This document shows, one piece after another, positions 26,301 through 34,256 of a DNA stretch of 60,891 nucleotides. Within the stretch, counting starts at the first letter, position 1. The number at the start of each line of letters is the position of its first letter. The translations under genes were made by a program, and so were the position numbers. Source of the stretch: Halobacteriales archaeon QH_8_64_26 (GTDB lineage: Archaea; Halobacteriota; Halobacteria; Halobacteriales; Halococcaceae); contig PXRA01000013.1 in the NCBI GenBank assembly GCA_003021725.1, forward strand, positions 1,481 to 62,371, given 5' to 3'. The notes under the pieces were generated by a model, which saw nothing but the letters and a program-made list of their open reading frames with translations, was not told where the DNA came from and ran no database searches.

Positions 26301-28632
26301 CGACGGGATGAACTGCGAAATACTACCTATCGATGACGAACGGGTTCACTCGGTCGATTTCGAGGCGAACGAGACGACCAAGCGGTCGATAGATCGCGTA
26401 AGCCGACACGAAGCACCCGAAGAGTTCGTCCGCGTCCAGTTCTCTAACGGTCGGGACGTACTCGTAACGCCCGAACACCCGATGTTCGTCGCCGGAGAAG
26501 ACGACATCGGTACCGTCGAAGCTCGCGAGGTGGAACCTGGTGCGTTCGTCCCAGCGCCGCGTAAGCTCCCGAACTCCAGTGCCTCAGTCGCACTGCAGGA
26601 CGAATCACACGTCGGTACGGAACGAGACGTTTCGTTGCCCGACGAGTTGAGCGAGGATCTGGCCGAGATCCTGGGACTGTTGACCGCGGAGGGCCACTCC
26701 TACGCCGGGTCGTCCCACGAGATCGGTTTCTCGAACCAGGACGAACGGCTGCTGAACCGAGCGGCAACTCTCGTCGGAGACGTCTTCGATTTGGAGAGCA
26801 CGGACACGACCAACGCTGCCGGAACGGTCACGAAGCGATGGATCTCGACGAAGCTCTATCGCTGGTTCGAACGGAACTTCCCCGAAGTGATGGGCACTGC
26901 ACGGGAGAAACGGGTTCCCGCTCGCGTGCTCGGGGCTTCCGAAGAGCACATCCGTCGGTTCCTCGTCGGCGCTTTCGCTGGCGATGGCAGCGTCGAAAGC
27001 GAGGCGATGGCCCTTTCGACAGCGTCGGCGGGACTAGCGGAGGACTACGCCGATGCGCTCGCCAAGCTCGGCGTCGCTTCCCGTCTCCATCACGACGACA
27101 CCGAAGACACCTGGAAGACGTACGTAATGGGGGATTCGGTCGGGCGCTTCGTCGAAGAAGTGGTCGAACCGGCCGACGATCGATACGAGCGGGCTACGGC
27201 CTTCGCCGAACAGAGCTCGGAAACGCCCCGCCATCATGACGTGCTACCGACGGGTGCGGCCCGAGAACTCCGCGCTCTCAGGAAACTCGTCGGTCTCGGC
27301 CTCACTGGTCGTTTCCGAACACACTTGGACGAGAAGTTTGGGGTACAGGTGGCGACCGTCGAACGCCAGCTGGCGTCGATTCGCGACCGTATCACTGAGG
27401 TCCGAAACGCCCTGGATATGGCGGCTGATCTCGCGGACGTGCGGGCGGCGATCGACTGGTCCAGCCGAGAACTGGCCGACCGACTCGACGGCATGACGAG
27501 TAGTGGAGTTCATTACGCCGAAGGCGGCGGCTACGACGCGGCGAAGCGGAAACGGCTCGCTGAGCGCGCTCGACTCGCGGTTCGCGCTGCCCTCGAAGAC
27601 GCCGAACACCGCGCCGACGCACTCGAAAGCCAGTGTGCCCTCCGGTACTACCGCGTCACCAACGTCGAAACGGTTCCTAACGACGGCGAGTTCGCAACCG
27701 ACTGGGTGTATGACGTGACCGTCGAGCCGACGAATACGTTCGTCAGTCAAGGCGTCGCCCTTCACAACTCCATTTCCGTCTCGAAGGCCGGCATCAATGC
27801 CACGCTCAAATCCCGCTGTTCGCTGCTCGCCGCGGCGAACCCCAAATACGGGAGGTTCGACCGCTACGAGTCGGTCGGCGAGCAGATCGACCTGGAGCCG
27901 GCGCTTATCTCCCGGTTCGACCTGATCTTCACGGTGACCGACGAGCCAGACCCCGAGGAGGACGCCAACCTCGCCGACCACATCCTCAAGACGAATTATG
28001 CTGGTGAACTCAACACCCAGCGCACGCGGATGACCGCCGCGAACGTCAGCCAGAAGGCCGTCGACGCGGCCACCGAGGAGGTCGCGCCGACGATCGATCC
28101 GGACTTACTGCGGAAGTACATCGCCTACGCCAAGCGGGAAGTCTTCCCGACGATGACCGAGGAAGCGAGGGAAGCGATTCGGGACTTCTATGTCGATCTG
28201 CGTGCCCAGGGGGCCGGCGAGGACGCTCCGGTGCCAGTCACCGCCCGGAAACTCGAAGCGTTGGTCCGATTGGCGGAGGCGAGCGCTCGGGTTCGCTTGT
28301 CGGACGCGGTCGAGTTAGAGGACGCCGAGCGCGTAATCGGGATCGTCCGCTCGTGTCTGAAGGACATCGGCGTCGATCCCGAAACCGGGGAGTTCGACGC
28401 CGACGTAGTCGAGACGGGGACTTCGAAGTCCCAGCGCGACCGCATCAAGAACATCAAGGCACTGATCGAAGACGTCGGCTCGGAGTACGACGAGGGCGCG
28501 CCGATCGATGAAGTGTTGGGTCGGGCGGACGAAGTCGACCTCGATCGCGAGAAGGCAGAACACGAGATCGAGCAGCTAAAGCGCAAGGGCGAGGTCTACG
28601 AACCACGAACCGACCATCTCAGAACGACTTGA
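23380..28632 (+). CDS. mcm: replicative helicase MCM containing two inteins
   Basis: A 1750-codon frame encoding the MCM ring helicase. The mature extein is 697 aa after removing inteins of 530 and 523 aa. The N-terminal domain (MATAESTELVDRFEEFYRTY) carries a zinc ribbon (CQRCGTLTRI...CQGCERQG). The AAA+ domain has Walker A GDPGTGK|S, split by intein 1, and Walker B ALVLADRGIAAVDEIDKM, lying in the 80-residue middle extein. Intein 2 splits EALEQQ|SISVSKAG (pre-sensor hairpin region). Later, KSRCSLLAAANP (sensor 1) and SRFDLIF lead into the arginine-finger region, and a winged-helix tail (SKSQRDRIKNIKALIEDV) ends the protein. ATG 23380 was chosen because MATAESTEL starts the family homology; the frame is open further upstream but does not look coding. 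No TATA box is obvious. Confidence 0.93.
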   Translation: MATAESTELVDRFEEFYRTYYRNEIGELAQKYPSEQRSLYVNWNDLYQFDPDLAEDYQSQPGQLQEYAEEALRVYELPIDVGLGQAHVRIDLNNPTEIREIRAHHRGQLLSVRGIVRKATDVRPKIQEAAFECQRCGTLTRIPQTGGDFQEPHECQGCERQGPFEINFDQSEFVDAQKLRVQESPEGLRGGETPQNIDIHIEDDITGKVTAGDHVRASGILHLDQQDDGQSKSPIFDVYMDGLTVEIEDEQFEDMDITEADKGAIVELSSEPDIYEQMVASIAPSIYGYDQEKLAMLLQLFSGVTKHLPDESRIRGDMHLLFIGDPGTGKCVAGDTKVTLADGSERAIGEIVESNLDDPVPVDDGVYGEVDFRVPSLDSDGRLTHRRARKVWKREAPAEMYRIRTASGKEVEVTPSHPLFVQREGRFEGVKAADLGEGQFVATPRRIPTEGDDTLDIEYRDSRSPNAVRLDLPEEWTPRLARLVGYVIAEGYVVLRDDHTGDVRITNNDREILEDVTDAFEGLGLNYTERASRPGKSAREIMCTSGEFASFLAALEPSILERSAQQRVPDALMRASPTIKSAFVKALVESEGHVSTTEREIAVGSTSFELLDGVRSLLLALGIGSQLREQAGGSFRLRISGTDFERYVKEVGFVTDRKSVASRAFDGTNSNTNTDVVANVGETLQRIREALALSQSACGLPRSTYQHYERGDRNPGRESLHTALTTFERLEFLRERKRRIENGNGGWDAIETVRGELSIPQRRLADGIGVTQTAISYYECEGVVPDGGRVRGAKEVVLDRIDDALAVEDTIERLRAVAGSDVAWDRIESIEPIEPTDEWVYDLEIEGTHNYLTNNVLSHNSQLLQYIRHIAPRSVYTSGKGSSSAGLTAAAVRDDFGDGQQWTLEAGALVLADRGIAAVDEIDKMRPEDRSAMHEALEQQSYHPNSEVLLADGHRVEIGEFVDERMADRSDDVIDGMNCEILPIDDERVHSVDFEANETTKRSIDRVSRHEAPEEFVRVQFSNGRDVLVTPEHPMFVAGEDDIGTVEAREVEPGAFVPAPRKLPNSSASVALQDESHVGTERDVSLPDELSEDLAEILGLLTAEGHSYAGSSHEIGFSNQDERLLNRAATLVGDVFDLESTDTTNAAGTVTKRWISTKLYRWFERNFPEVMGTAREKRVPARVLGASEEHIRRFLVGAFAGDGSVESEAMALSTASAGLAEDYADALAKLGVASRLHHDDTEDTWKTYVMGDSVGRFVEEVVEPADDRYERATAFAEQSSETPRHHDVLPTGAARELRALRKLVGLGLTGRFRTHLDEKFGVQVATVERQLASIRDRITEVRNALDMAADLADVRAAIDWSSRELADRLDGMTSSGVHYAEGGGYDAAKRKRLAERARLAVRAALEDAEHRADALESQCALRYYRVTNVETVPNDGEFATDWVYDVTVEPTNTFVSQGVALHNSISVSKAGINATLKSRCSLLAAANPKYGRFDRYESVGEQIDLEPALISRFDLIFTVTDEPDPEEDANLADHILKTNYAGELNTQRTRMTAANVSQKAVDAATEEVAPTIDPDLLRKYIAYAKREVFPTMTEEAREAIRDFYVDLRAQGAGEDAPVPVTARKLEALVRLAEASARVRLSDAVELEDAERVIGIVRSCLKDIGVDPETGEFDADVVETGTSKSQRDRIKNIKALIEDVGSEYDEGAPIDEVLGRADEVDLDREKAEHEIEQLKRKGEVYEPRTDHLRTT
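24370..25959 (+). other. intein 1 of MCM (in Walker A), with LAGLIDADG and HTH-like segments
   Basis: A 530-residue intein (residues 331-860), from Cys1 (CVAGDTKVTLADG) to terminal His-Asn (NNVLSHN) before extein Ser. Block B is seen at EVTPSHPLFV. Homing-endonuclease LAGLIDADG helices appear as LARLVGYVIAEGYV and FVKALVESEGHV. Between the endonuclease and the C-terminal splicing block are two helix-turn-helix-like segments, IREALALSQSACGLPRSTY and RRLADGIGVTQTAISYYE, which could guide DNA binding. Insertion is between Lys and Ser of GTGKS, so unspliced MCM cannot bind ATP. Splicing motifs look complete. Confidence 0.9.
26200..27768 (+). other. intein 2 of MCM, Ser-initiated, with LAGLIDADG domain
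   Basis: A 523-residue intein (residues 941-1463). It begins with Ser1 (SYHPNSEVLLADGHRV) rather than Cys and ends FVSQGVALHN before extein Ser. Block B is seen at VTPEHPMFVAGE. Endonuclease motifs are LAEILGLLTAEGHSY and FLVGAFAGDGSV. A long helical tail (RELRALRKLVGLGL; ELADRLDGMTSSGVHY) precedes the final splicing block (DWVYDVTVEPTNTFVS). Insertion sits 80 residues after intein 1, just before the pre-sensor hairpin, so the two inteins bracket Walker B. Confidence 0.88.
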
Positions 28633-28639
28633 GACCGAC

Positions 28640-28658
28640 GGCCGGATCCGATCCGGCC
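28640..28658 (+). terminator. hairpin just after mcm
   Basis: GGCCGGATC and GATCCGGCC pair as a 9-bp perfect stem around a single base, starting 8 bases after the mcm stop. There is no T-run after it, so transcription end is only suggested. Confidence 0.35.
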
Positions 28659-28720
28659 TGATCCGGTCCTAAGCCCAGCCGCCGGTCAGTTCGTTGTCGG
28701 CCGAAATCGACCCTCGCTTC

Positions 28721-29587
28721 TCAGTCCTCGATCAGGTCGTAGTAGGCCGTCCGGAGGGTAACGGGGGTAACACCGGCGACGGAAGCGGCCTCGCGCTGGG
28801 TGAGGTCGTGGCCGGCTTCGATCGCCGCGGCGTACAAGCAGGTGGCGGCGAAGCCACTGGGATTGCGGCCGTTGATCAGCCCGCGATCGCGTCCATCGGT
28901 GACGAACTCGCGCGAACGGGCTTCGATGTCCGCCGAGACGTCGAGTTCACTCGCGAACCGACCGATGTACTCGGCGGGATCGATCGGACCGGTCGGCAAG
29001 CCGAGTTCACGATTCAGCGCGTCGTAGGCGGCTTTGAGTTCGGCCTCCGAGGCACGAGCGACGTCAGCGATCTCACCGACCGTTCGGGAGACCGCAGCGG
29101 TCCGACAGACCGCATATACCGACGCGGCGGCGAAGCCCTCTAGCGAACGGCCCCGTAGTAGGTCCGCGGACTGGGCGGACTCGAAGAGCACACAGGCCTG
29201 ATCGCGGATGCTCTGGGGCAGTTCGAGGCTGCTGACCAGCCGGCGGATCTCGGTGAAGGCATACACTCGATTGCGATCGGCCTTCGAGGCGATGCGCGCG
29301 CGGTTGTGCTGGCGGCGCATTCGAGCGAGCTGGCGGCGCTTTCTGCTACTCAGGTCCTTCGACCGGCCGATCTCCGTCGAGAGCCCGCGATCGTGTCGGG
29401 CCCGGGTGAGGGGCGCGCCGGTTCGCTCGCGGTTCTCGCTCTCGTCATCGAACGATCGCCACTCGGGACCCCGATCGAGGTAGTCCTCGGCGACGACCAG
29501 CCCACAGTCGTTACAGAAGGTCTCCTCGCCGGCTTCGAGCCGCCCGTTGCACTCGGGACAACTCCTAACTGTCTGTGCCCGACTCAT
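28721..29587 (-). CDS. tfb: transcription initiation factor TFB
   Basis: A 288-aa TFIIB homologue. The N-terminal zinc ribbon CPECNGRL...FCNDCGLV (residues 10-32) recruits RNA polymerase. The B-finger/reader region is WRSFDDESENRERTGAPLTR. Two cyclin-like repeats follow (RQHNRARIASKADRNRVYAF...; then RFASELDVSADIEARSREFV...), with the DNA-facing HTH near LTQREAASVAGVTPVTLRTAYYDL. Haloarchaea encode several TFBs, so the number cannot be assigned. It converges with mcm. On the minus strand, CTTATTGT about 32 bases before ATG 29587 is a possible TATA box. Confidence 0.9.
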   Translation of the reverse strand: MSRAQTVRSCPECNGRLEAGEETFCNDCGLVVAEDYLDRGPEWRSFDDESENRERTGAPLTRARHDRGLSTEIGRSKDLSSRKRRQLARMRRQHNRARIASKADRNRVYAFTEIRRLVSSLELPQSIRDQACVLFESAQSADLLRGRSLEGFAAASVYAVCRTAAVSRTVGEIADVARASEAELKAAYDALNRELGLPTGPIDPAEYIGRFASELDVSADIEARSREFVTDGRDRGLINGRNPSGFAATCLYAAAIEAGHDLTQREAASVAGVTPVTLRTAYYDLIED

Positions 29588-29788
29588 TACATTTACTTAC
29601 CAGTTAGAGTAATACAATAAGCTTTTACATCGTATCGAACCGCGAAAAATACTGCCCAGTAATGCGGCTTCCTCGGTAGCCAGCGGGATGCTAACGGACG
29701 CTTTCGGGATTTCAGGACGAAGCTATGAGTAGCTCACGGGAGAGCCCACGCGGTGCTATCGGCGTTCGATCGTGGGGCAGTCTCGCTA

Positions 29789-30211
29789 TCAGTGCTCGCG
29801 GATCCGATCGGCGATACCATCCAACTCCTCGTCGTCGAGATCCGGTCTATCACCGAAGGCCGCGTGGATCGGTCCCCCGCTGTCCTCGGCGAAGCGCGGA
29901 ACGATATGACAGTGGAGGTGGGGTACCTCCTGGCCGGCCGCCGGGCCGTTGTTGAACGCGACGTTCGTCGCGTCGGCATCGACCGCCTCCTCGATTGCCG
30001 GCACTAGGTCATGGATCACTCGGTAGAGGTCCTCTGCCTCCTCATCAGGGACGTCCTGCAGTCGCTCCATGTGGTCGTTGGGAACGGCGAGGACGTGACC
30101 CGGTGCCAGTGGATTGACGTCGAGAAAGGCGGTGACGCCCGCTCCCTCCCGTACTATTCTCCCCGGCACGTCGCCGTCGACGATCGAACAGAAGATGCAA
30201 TCGCTGGACAC
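29789..30211 (-). CDS. HIT family nucleotide hydrolase
   Basis: A 140-aa protein from GTG 30211 (MSSDCIFCSIVDGDVPGRIV). The HIT motif HLHCHIVPRF (catalytic His triad) is present near residues 98-104, after NNGPAAGQEVPHL. N-terminal CIFC may bind zinc, as in Hint-type proteins. It likely cleaves AMP from nucleotide conjugates such as adenylyl-lysine or Ap4A in the cytoplasm. A TATA box (CTATAACG, minus strand 30240-30233) lies 26 bases upstream, supporting a leaderless start. Confidence 0.88.
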   Translation of the reverse strand: MSSDCIFCSIVDGDVPGRIVREGAGVTAFLDVNPLAPGHVLAVPNDHMERLQDVPDEEAEDLYRVIHDLVPAIEEAVDADATNVAFNNGPAAGQEVPHLHCHIVPRFAEDSGGPIHAAFGDRPDLDDEELDGIADRIREH

Positions 30212-30232
30212 GGCCGGAGAATCGCCCGGGAT

Positions 30233-30240
30233 CGTTATAG
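30233..30240 (-). promoter_or_regulatory. TATA box of the HIT gene
   Basis: CTATAACG on the minus strand is centred 26 bases before GTG 30211. Confidence 0.55.
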
Positions 30241-30325
30241 AACCCAGGGCCGGGGCGCGATCGCACCCCGATCCCTCCGACCGCCCGACCGTCGCGGCGA
30301 CGTCCCTCTCAGACGGCGCTGCCGG

Positions 30326-31030
30326 CTACGCCGTCCGGTTCGTCTCCCAGGCGTCGAGCGCGTCCGCCAGGTCGTGGAACGTATCGATCGTGAGGTCGGG
30401 TTCCTCGAGATAGTGCGGCCAGGGCGAGTCCTTCCGGTCGGCCCAGACGCCCTGCATGCCGGCGTGTCTCGCGCCGGGGACGTCCCACCAACCGGCGGCG
30501 ACGTGGGCGAGTTCCTCGGTCGGTGTCCCGATCCGGGAAGCGGCGTGGCGATAGAGATCGACGTGGGGTTTGAACGTCTCGATCTCGTCGGCGCTGATCG
30601 TATCGGCAACGAGGTCCTCGATCTCGGCGTGCTCGACCAGCGAGGAAAGCATGTCGGGATCGCCGTTCGAGAGAACGTAGAGACCGTAGCCCGCCTCGGC
30701 GAGGCGTTCCATGCTCCCGCGCACGTCCTCGAAGACCTCGAGTTCGTGATACACCGAGAGGATCTCGTCGCGCTGTTCAGCCGAGACGTCGACGTCGTAG
30801 GCTTCCAGTGCGTACTGCAAGGCGTCGCGGTTCATCTCGTAGAATGGCTGATAGGTGTCCGTGAAGGTGGCGACCATCGCGAACTGCAGGGAGCGATTGC
30901 GCCAGAGGGTAGAGACGTCCTCGGTGCGGTCGGTGTACTCCGCGAGCGCTTCGGTCGCGGTCTCGACATCGACGAGCGTGCCATACGAGTCGAAGGTTAG
31001 GTCCGTAACGCGTTGGGCGTCGAAGCTCAC
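30326..31030 (-). CDS. haloacid dehalogenase type II-like HAD hydrolase (paralogue 1)
   Basis: A 234-aa HAD enzyme, MSFDAQRVTDLTFDSYGTLVD. Motif I is FDSYGTLVD (nucleophile Asp), motif II LSNGD (Ser/Asn), with a helical cap (LWRNRSLQFAMVATFTDTY; FYEMNRDALQYALE) characteristic of L-2-haloacid dehalogenases. HVDLYRHAASRIGTPTEELAHVAAGWWDVPGA carries motif III/IV features. Members hydrolyse 2-haloalkanoates or related substrates. It is followed by a close paralogue upstream on the same strand (31135-31821), about 105 bp apart, so the pair arose by duplication. The natural substrate is unknown. Confidence 0.82.
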   Translation of the reverse strand: MSFDAQRVTDLTFDSYGTLVDVETATEALAEYTDRTEDVSTLWRNRSLQFAMVATFTDTYQPFYEMNRDALQYALEAYDVDVSAEQRDEILSVYHELEVFEDVRGSMERLAEAGYGLYVLSNGDPDMLSSLVEHAEIEDLVADTISADEIETFKPHVDLYRHAASRIGTPTEELAHVAAGWWDVPGARHAGMQGVWADRKDSPWPHYLEEPDLTIDTFHDLADALDAWETNRTA

Positions 31031-31134
31031 GGTCGTATAGCAGTGCTCATCCGGTTCAAGAGTTCGGCTTGCGCTGCATCGTTCGGGCGTCTACGGGGTC
31101 CTCGGAACCCCCTTCTCGTGCTCGCCGAGCGGGC

Positions 31135-31821
31135 TTAGACGCCGAGTTCGTCGGCCAGTTCGTGGAAGTCCGTGACGGCGGTATCGGGCTCCCGTCCGGT
31201 AAAGGATTCCCAGGGATCGTTCTCCCGGTCGAGCCAAGCCCCCTGGGCACCGGCGTTCATCGCGCCCAGCACGTCGAAGGCCGGCCCGGCGGTATGGACG
31301 ATCCGGTCGATGGGCGTGTCAGTCCGCTCCGCGGCGTGGTGATAGATCGTGGGAACCGGTTTGAACCTCTCGATTTCCCCGGCGCTGATCGTGTCGGCGA
31401 TGAGATCGCCGATCCCCGCGTTCTCGACCATCGAGTCGAGCATCTCGGGGTTACCATTGGAGACGACATACACCGGATAGCCGCCCTCGCGCAGCCGCGA
31501 TATCCCTTCGCGAACGTCCGCGAAGACGTCCAGGTCGTGATACACCTCCAGTATTAGGTCGCGGTCCTCAGTCGAGATATCGACGCCGTGGACGTCGAGG
31601 GCGTACTGGAGGGCGTCGCGGTTCATCTCGTAGAACGGTTGGTAGAACTCGATGGCGTTGCCGACCATGGTGTATGCGAGCGAGCGCGAGCGCCATAGAT
31701 CCGAGATCGGTTTCGGCTCCTCGACCCGGTCGGCGAGGACTCGCTCCGCGGCGCTCGGATCGACGAGCGTGCCGTAGGAATCGACCGTCACCGTTTCCAC
31801 GCGCTCGACATCGAGTATCAT
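31135..31821 (-). CDS. haloacid dehalogenase type II-like HAD hydrolase (paralogue 2)
   Basis: A 228-aa HAD enzyme from ATG 31821 (MILDVERVETVTVDSYGTLVD). It shares with the neighbour the nucleophile motif VDSYGTLVD, the cap LWRSRSLAYTMVGNAIEFYQPFYEMNRDALQYALD, motif II VSNGNPEMLD and the end IVHTAGPAFDVLGAMNAGAQGAWLDRE. The similarity to the 30326-31030 gene across the cap and core indicates a tandem duplication. A TATA box (CTTATATCC) is 25 bases upstream, so it has its own promoter. Reading upstream of this start gives sequence with no homology. Confidence 0.82.
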   Translation of the reverse strand: MILDVERVETVTVDSYGTLVDPSAAERVLADRVEEPKPISDLWRSRSLAYTMVGNAIEFYQPFYEMNRDALQYALDVHGVDISTEDRDLILEVYHDLDVFADVREGISRLREGGYPVYVVSNGNPEMLDSMVENAGIGDLIADTISAGEIERFKPVPTIYHHAAERTDTPIDRIVHTAGPAFDVLGAMNAGAQGAWLDRENDPWESFTGREPDTAVTDFHELADELGV

Positions 31822-31841
31822 GTGCGCCGTACTCCTGGTCC

Positions 31842-31850
31842 GGATATAAG
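31842..31850 (-). promoter_or_regulatory. TATA box of the second haloacid dehalogenase gene
   Basis: CTTATATCC on the minus strand is centred 25 bases before ATG 31821, fitting a leaderless transcript and ruling out upstream start codons. Confidence 0.65.
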
Positions 31851-32041
31851 CGTTGGCTGGTGTTGGCCGGTTCGGGCCCGCTCGCACGTCGCTGCCCGCT
31901 ACGACGCGGGGAACGGTCATTGACCTGCTCGGAATCGAGCCACGACGGCCATCGTAGGTCCGTACTACCAACTCGTGGCGATCATTATAATTCAGCATTA
32001 GGTGGCTCGTTACTAACAAATAAGGGATTAAGATCCGAACG

Positions 32042-33283
32042 ATGTCGAAGAACACGGATTCGACGCGGCGTCGGTTCCTCGGGGCTACTGCCGGGGCGAT
32101 CGGCGCAGTGACGACAAGCGCTGGAGCGTTGATCGTCTCGGGCTCAGGCGAGCGGACGGGATCGCGTTCCCCGATTGCACCCCAACAGGCGGGCACTGCT
32201 GGGACGACCGGCCACGTACTGATCACCTTCGATCACGCTGCCCCGTCGGTCTACGGGACTGCCTTCCCGATCCTTCGGGAATTCGGGTATCCGGCGCTAC
32301 TGGCCGTCGTCGCCGACCGGATCGGGCCGACCCAGGACTCGCTGCTGGGACTGCCACAGCTAGAGGAACTACAGTCGGCCGGCTGGGAGATTGGCAGTCA
32401 CAGCATGAGCACCCATCCGGATCTCATGTCGCTCTCGAACGCGGAGATCAGATCCCAGTGTCGCGAGGCGAAACAGTGGCTGCTCGATCAGGGGTTCGCT
32501 ACCGAGGCGGCGGCGATCGCCTACCCGTACGCGAGCGCCAACGAGCGCGTCGCGGACGTCGCCCGGGAGTACTTCGCGATCGGGTTCGGCGGTCCGTACC
32601 GGCACGGGACGGCGATCACCGACCCGCTGTTGGTCGGCCGCGTCAACGGCGACGACGTCGAGGCGACCGGGGAGGCGATCGACGCTGCGGCGGCCAACGG
32701 CCAGGTACTCGCGATCATGTACCACACCGTTGGTGCCGACAACGATCGCGTCACCGCGGCCGCGTTCCGCGAGACCATGGCACGGATCGAGAGCAAGGGG
32801 GAGGAGTTGCAGGTGATAACGCCCTCGACGCTCGATCGGCTGTTGGCCGGCGAGGGAACCGAGTCGTCGGCCGGTCGGACCGCGAACGGCACTCAAGCGA
32901 CGACCGAGACGGACGCTCCGGCTGCCTCCTCGACGAATACGGCCGAGACGTCCACAACGACTCGAACGGGGACGTCGGGGACGCCAGCCGACTCGCCCGC
33001 TACGACGATCGGTTCGCCCGCCGGGAGAACCGACGCCTCGTCGAGGACCGAGACGGGTACCGCTACTGATTCGCCCTCCCCAACTACCGACACGCCGTCG
33101 GCGACGCCGACGACCACTCCTACCGACTCGCCCCCGGCGTCGGCCGCCGACTCGACCGCGGAGAGCGACCCGACCGACACGGACACGCGAACGGCGGTCG
33201 ATGGGCCGGGATTCGGCGTACTGGCCGCCCTCTCCGGACTCGCCGGCTGGGGTGCCTACCGGCTACGGACGAACGACGAGTAA
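32042..33283 (+). CDS. Tat-exported, PGF-CTERM-anchored polysaccharide deacetylase
   Basis: A 413-aa surface protein. The Tat signal STRRRFLGATAGAIGAV is at the N-terminus (twin Arg near residues 9-11). The NodB/CE4-type domain follows (residues about 55-265): LITFDHAAPS with the catalytic/metal Asp, GWEIGSHSMSTHPDL (metal His pair), AIAYPYAS and IMYHTVGADN. Residues about 275-388 are Thr/Ser/Pro/Asp-rich, probably an O-glycosylated wall-spanning stalk. The C-terminus GPGFGVLAALSGLAGWGAYRLR carries a PGF-type motif and hydrophobic helix recognised by archaeosortase A. It probably removes N-acetyl groups from cell-surface polysaccharide. An AT-rich promoter region lies upstream (31985-32035). 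Confidence 0.88.
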   Translation: MSKNTDSTRRRFLGATAGAIGAVTTSAGALIVSGSGERTGSRSPIAPQQAGTAGTTGHVLITFDHAAPSVYGTAFPILREFGYPALLAVVADRIGPTQDSLLGLPQLEELQSAGWEIGSHSMSTHPDLMSLSNAEIRSQCREAKQWLLDQGFATEAAAIAYPYASANERVADVAREYFAIGFGGPYRHGTAITDPLLVGRVNGDDVEATGEAIDAAAANGQVLAIMYHTVGADNDRVTAAAFRETMARIESKGEELQVITPSTLDRLLAGEGTESSAGRTANGTQATTETDAPAASSTNTAETSTTTRTGTSGTPADSPATTIGSPAGRTDASSRTETGTATDSPSPTTDTPSATPTTTPTDSPPASAADSTAESDPTDTDTRTAVDGPGFGVLAALSGLAGWGAYRLRTNDE

Positions 33284-33474
33284 TTCGTTCGTAGGCCTCC
33301 CGACGGAAGACGGGGACCTGCCCCGCCCACCGATCGTCCCCGGTCGTCCCCGATCGTCGAACGGCGATCGGTCGGTCCCCTCGTTCGATCACGGGGGCGA
33401 CCGCTCGGTTCGTCGCTTGTCCTTAGCAAGACGGCTGCCGGCGAGCCGGCCGACCGAGAGCCGTCCCGCAAGGG

Positions 33475-33480
33475 CTTTAT
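33475..33480 (+). promoter_or_regulatory. TATA box for the gene at 33504
   Basis: CTTTAT is centred 26 bases before ATG 33504, indicating a leaderless transcript. Confidence 0.6.
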
Positions 33481-33503
33481 CGTTATTTTCCGATCGAACG
33501 GAC

Positions 33504-34256
33504 ATGAACGTACTCGATTACACGTTCGAGGCCTACGGGCAGCTCCTCGACGCTGCGCTCGATGCCGGGTGCACCGTTCTCACGGTGCGGGAGTTCCTGC
33601 AAAGAAAGGAGCTGCCCGATCGGTTCGTCCTGCTTAGACACGACGTCGATCGTCGGCCGGCTAACGCGGTCAGGATGGCGGCTCTGGAGAGCCGCCGGGG
33701 CGTCGCGGCGACGTACTACTTCCGGACCGGGACGTTCGATTCCGAGACCGCGCGAGCGATGGCCGAGCGGGGCCACGAGATCGGCTATCACTACGAGGAC
33801 CTAGCACGGACGGACGGCGATGTCGAGGCGGCACACCGGCGTTTCGAAAGAAATCTCGAACGATTCGGGCGATCGGTCCCGATCGAAACGGTCTGTGCTC
33901 ATGGGAGCCCGCTTTCGCCCCATCGCAACACCGACCTGTGGGAGGAGCGCTCGCCGGCGGAGTACGACTTGCTCGGCGAGGCCTACCGCTCGATCGACGT
34001 CGGTCCCGACGCCCCCGGTGGGCTCCGCTATCTCTCCGATACGGGCCGCACGTGGCGGACGCCCGGGTCGGGTAGTGAGGCGATCGCGACGACCGGCGAT
34101 CTCGTCGCGGCGATCGAGTCGGGAGCGTACCCGCGAGTGTACCTCCTCGCCCACCCCTGTCGCTGGGCGGACGGCCCGCTGGAACTCGCCGGCCGGATCG
34201 CGTGGGACCTCGGTGCCGAATCCGCGAAGTTAGCCGTCGGGAGGATCCGGGGCTAG
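33504..34256 (+). CDS. polysaccharide deacetylase-like protein (cytoplasmic)
   Basis: A 250-aa protein starting MNVLDYTFEAYGQLLDAAL. RFVLLRHDVDRRPANAVRMA carries the HDVD metal-binding motif, and YYFRTGTFD...GHEIGYHYEDLART and CAHGSPLSPHRNTDLW match deacetylase-like (NodB-related) motifs, with a final LLAHPCRW. It has no signal peptide, so it differs from the exported deacetylase just upstream. It might act on a nucleotide-sugar or lipid-linked sugar during surface polysaccharide synthesis; this is inference. The next gene is a GT2 glycosyltransferase, supporting a surface-glycan theme. Confidence 0.7.
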   Translation: MNVLDYTFEAYGQLLDAALDAGCTVLTVREFLQRKELPDRFVLLRHDVDRRPANAVRMAALESRRGVAATYYFRTGTFDSETARAMAERGHEIGYHYEDLARTDGDVEAAHRRFERNLERFGRSVPIETVCAHGSPLSPHRNTDLWEERSPAEYDLLGEAYRSIDVGPDAPGGLRYLSDTGRTWRTPGSGSEAIATTGDLVAAIESGAYPRVYLLAHPCRWADGPLELAGRIAWDLGAESAKLAVGRIRG

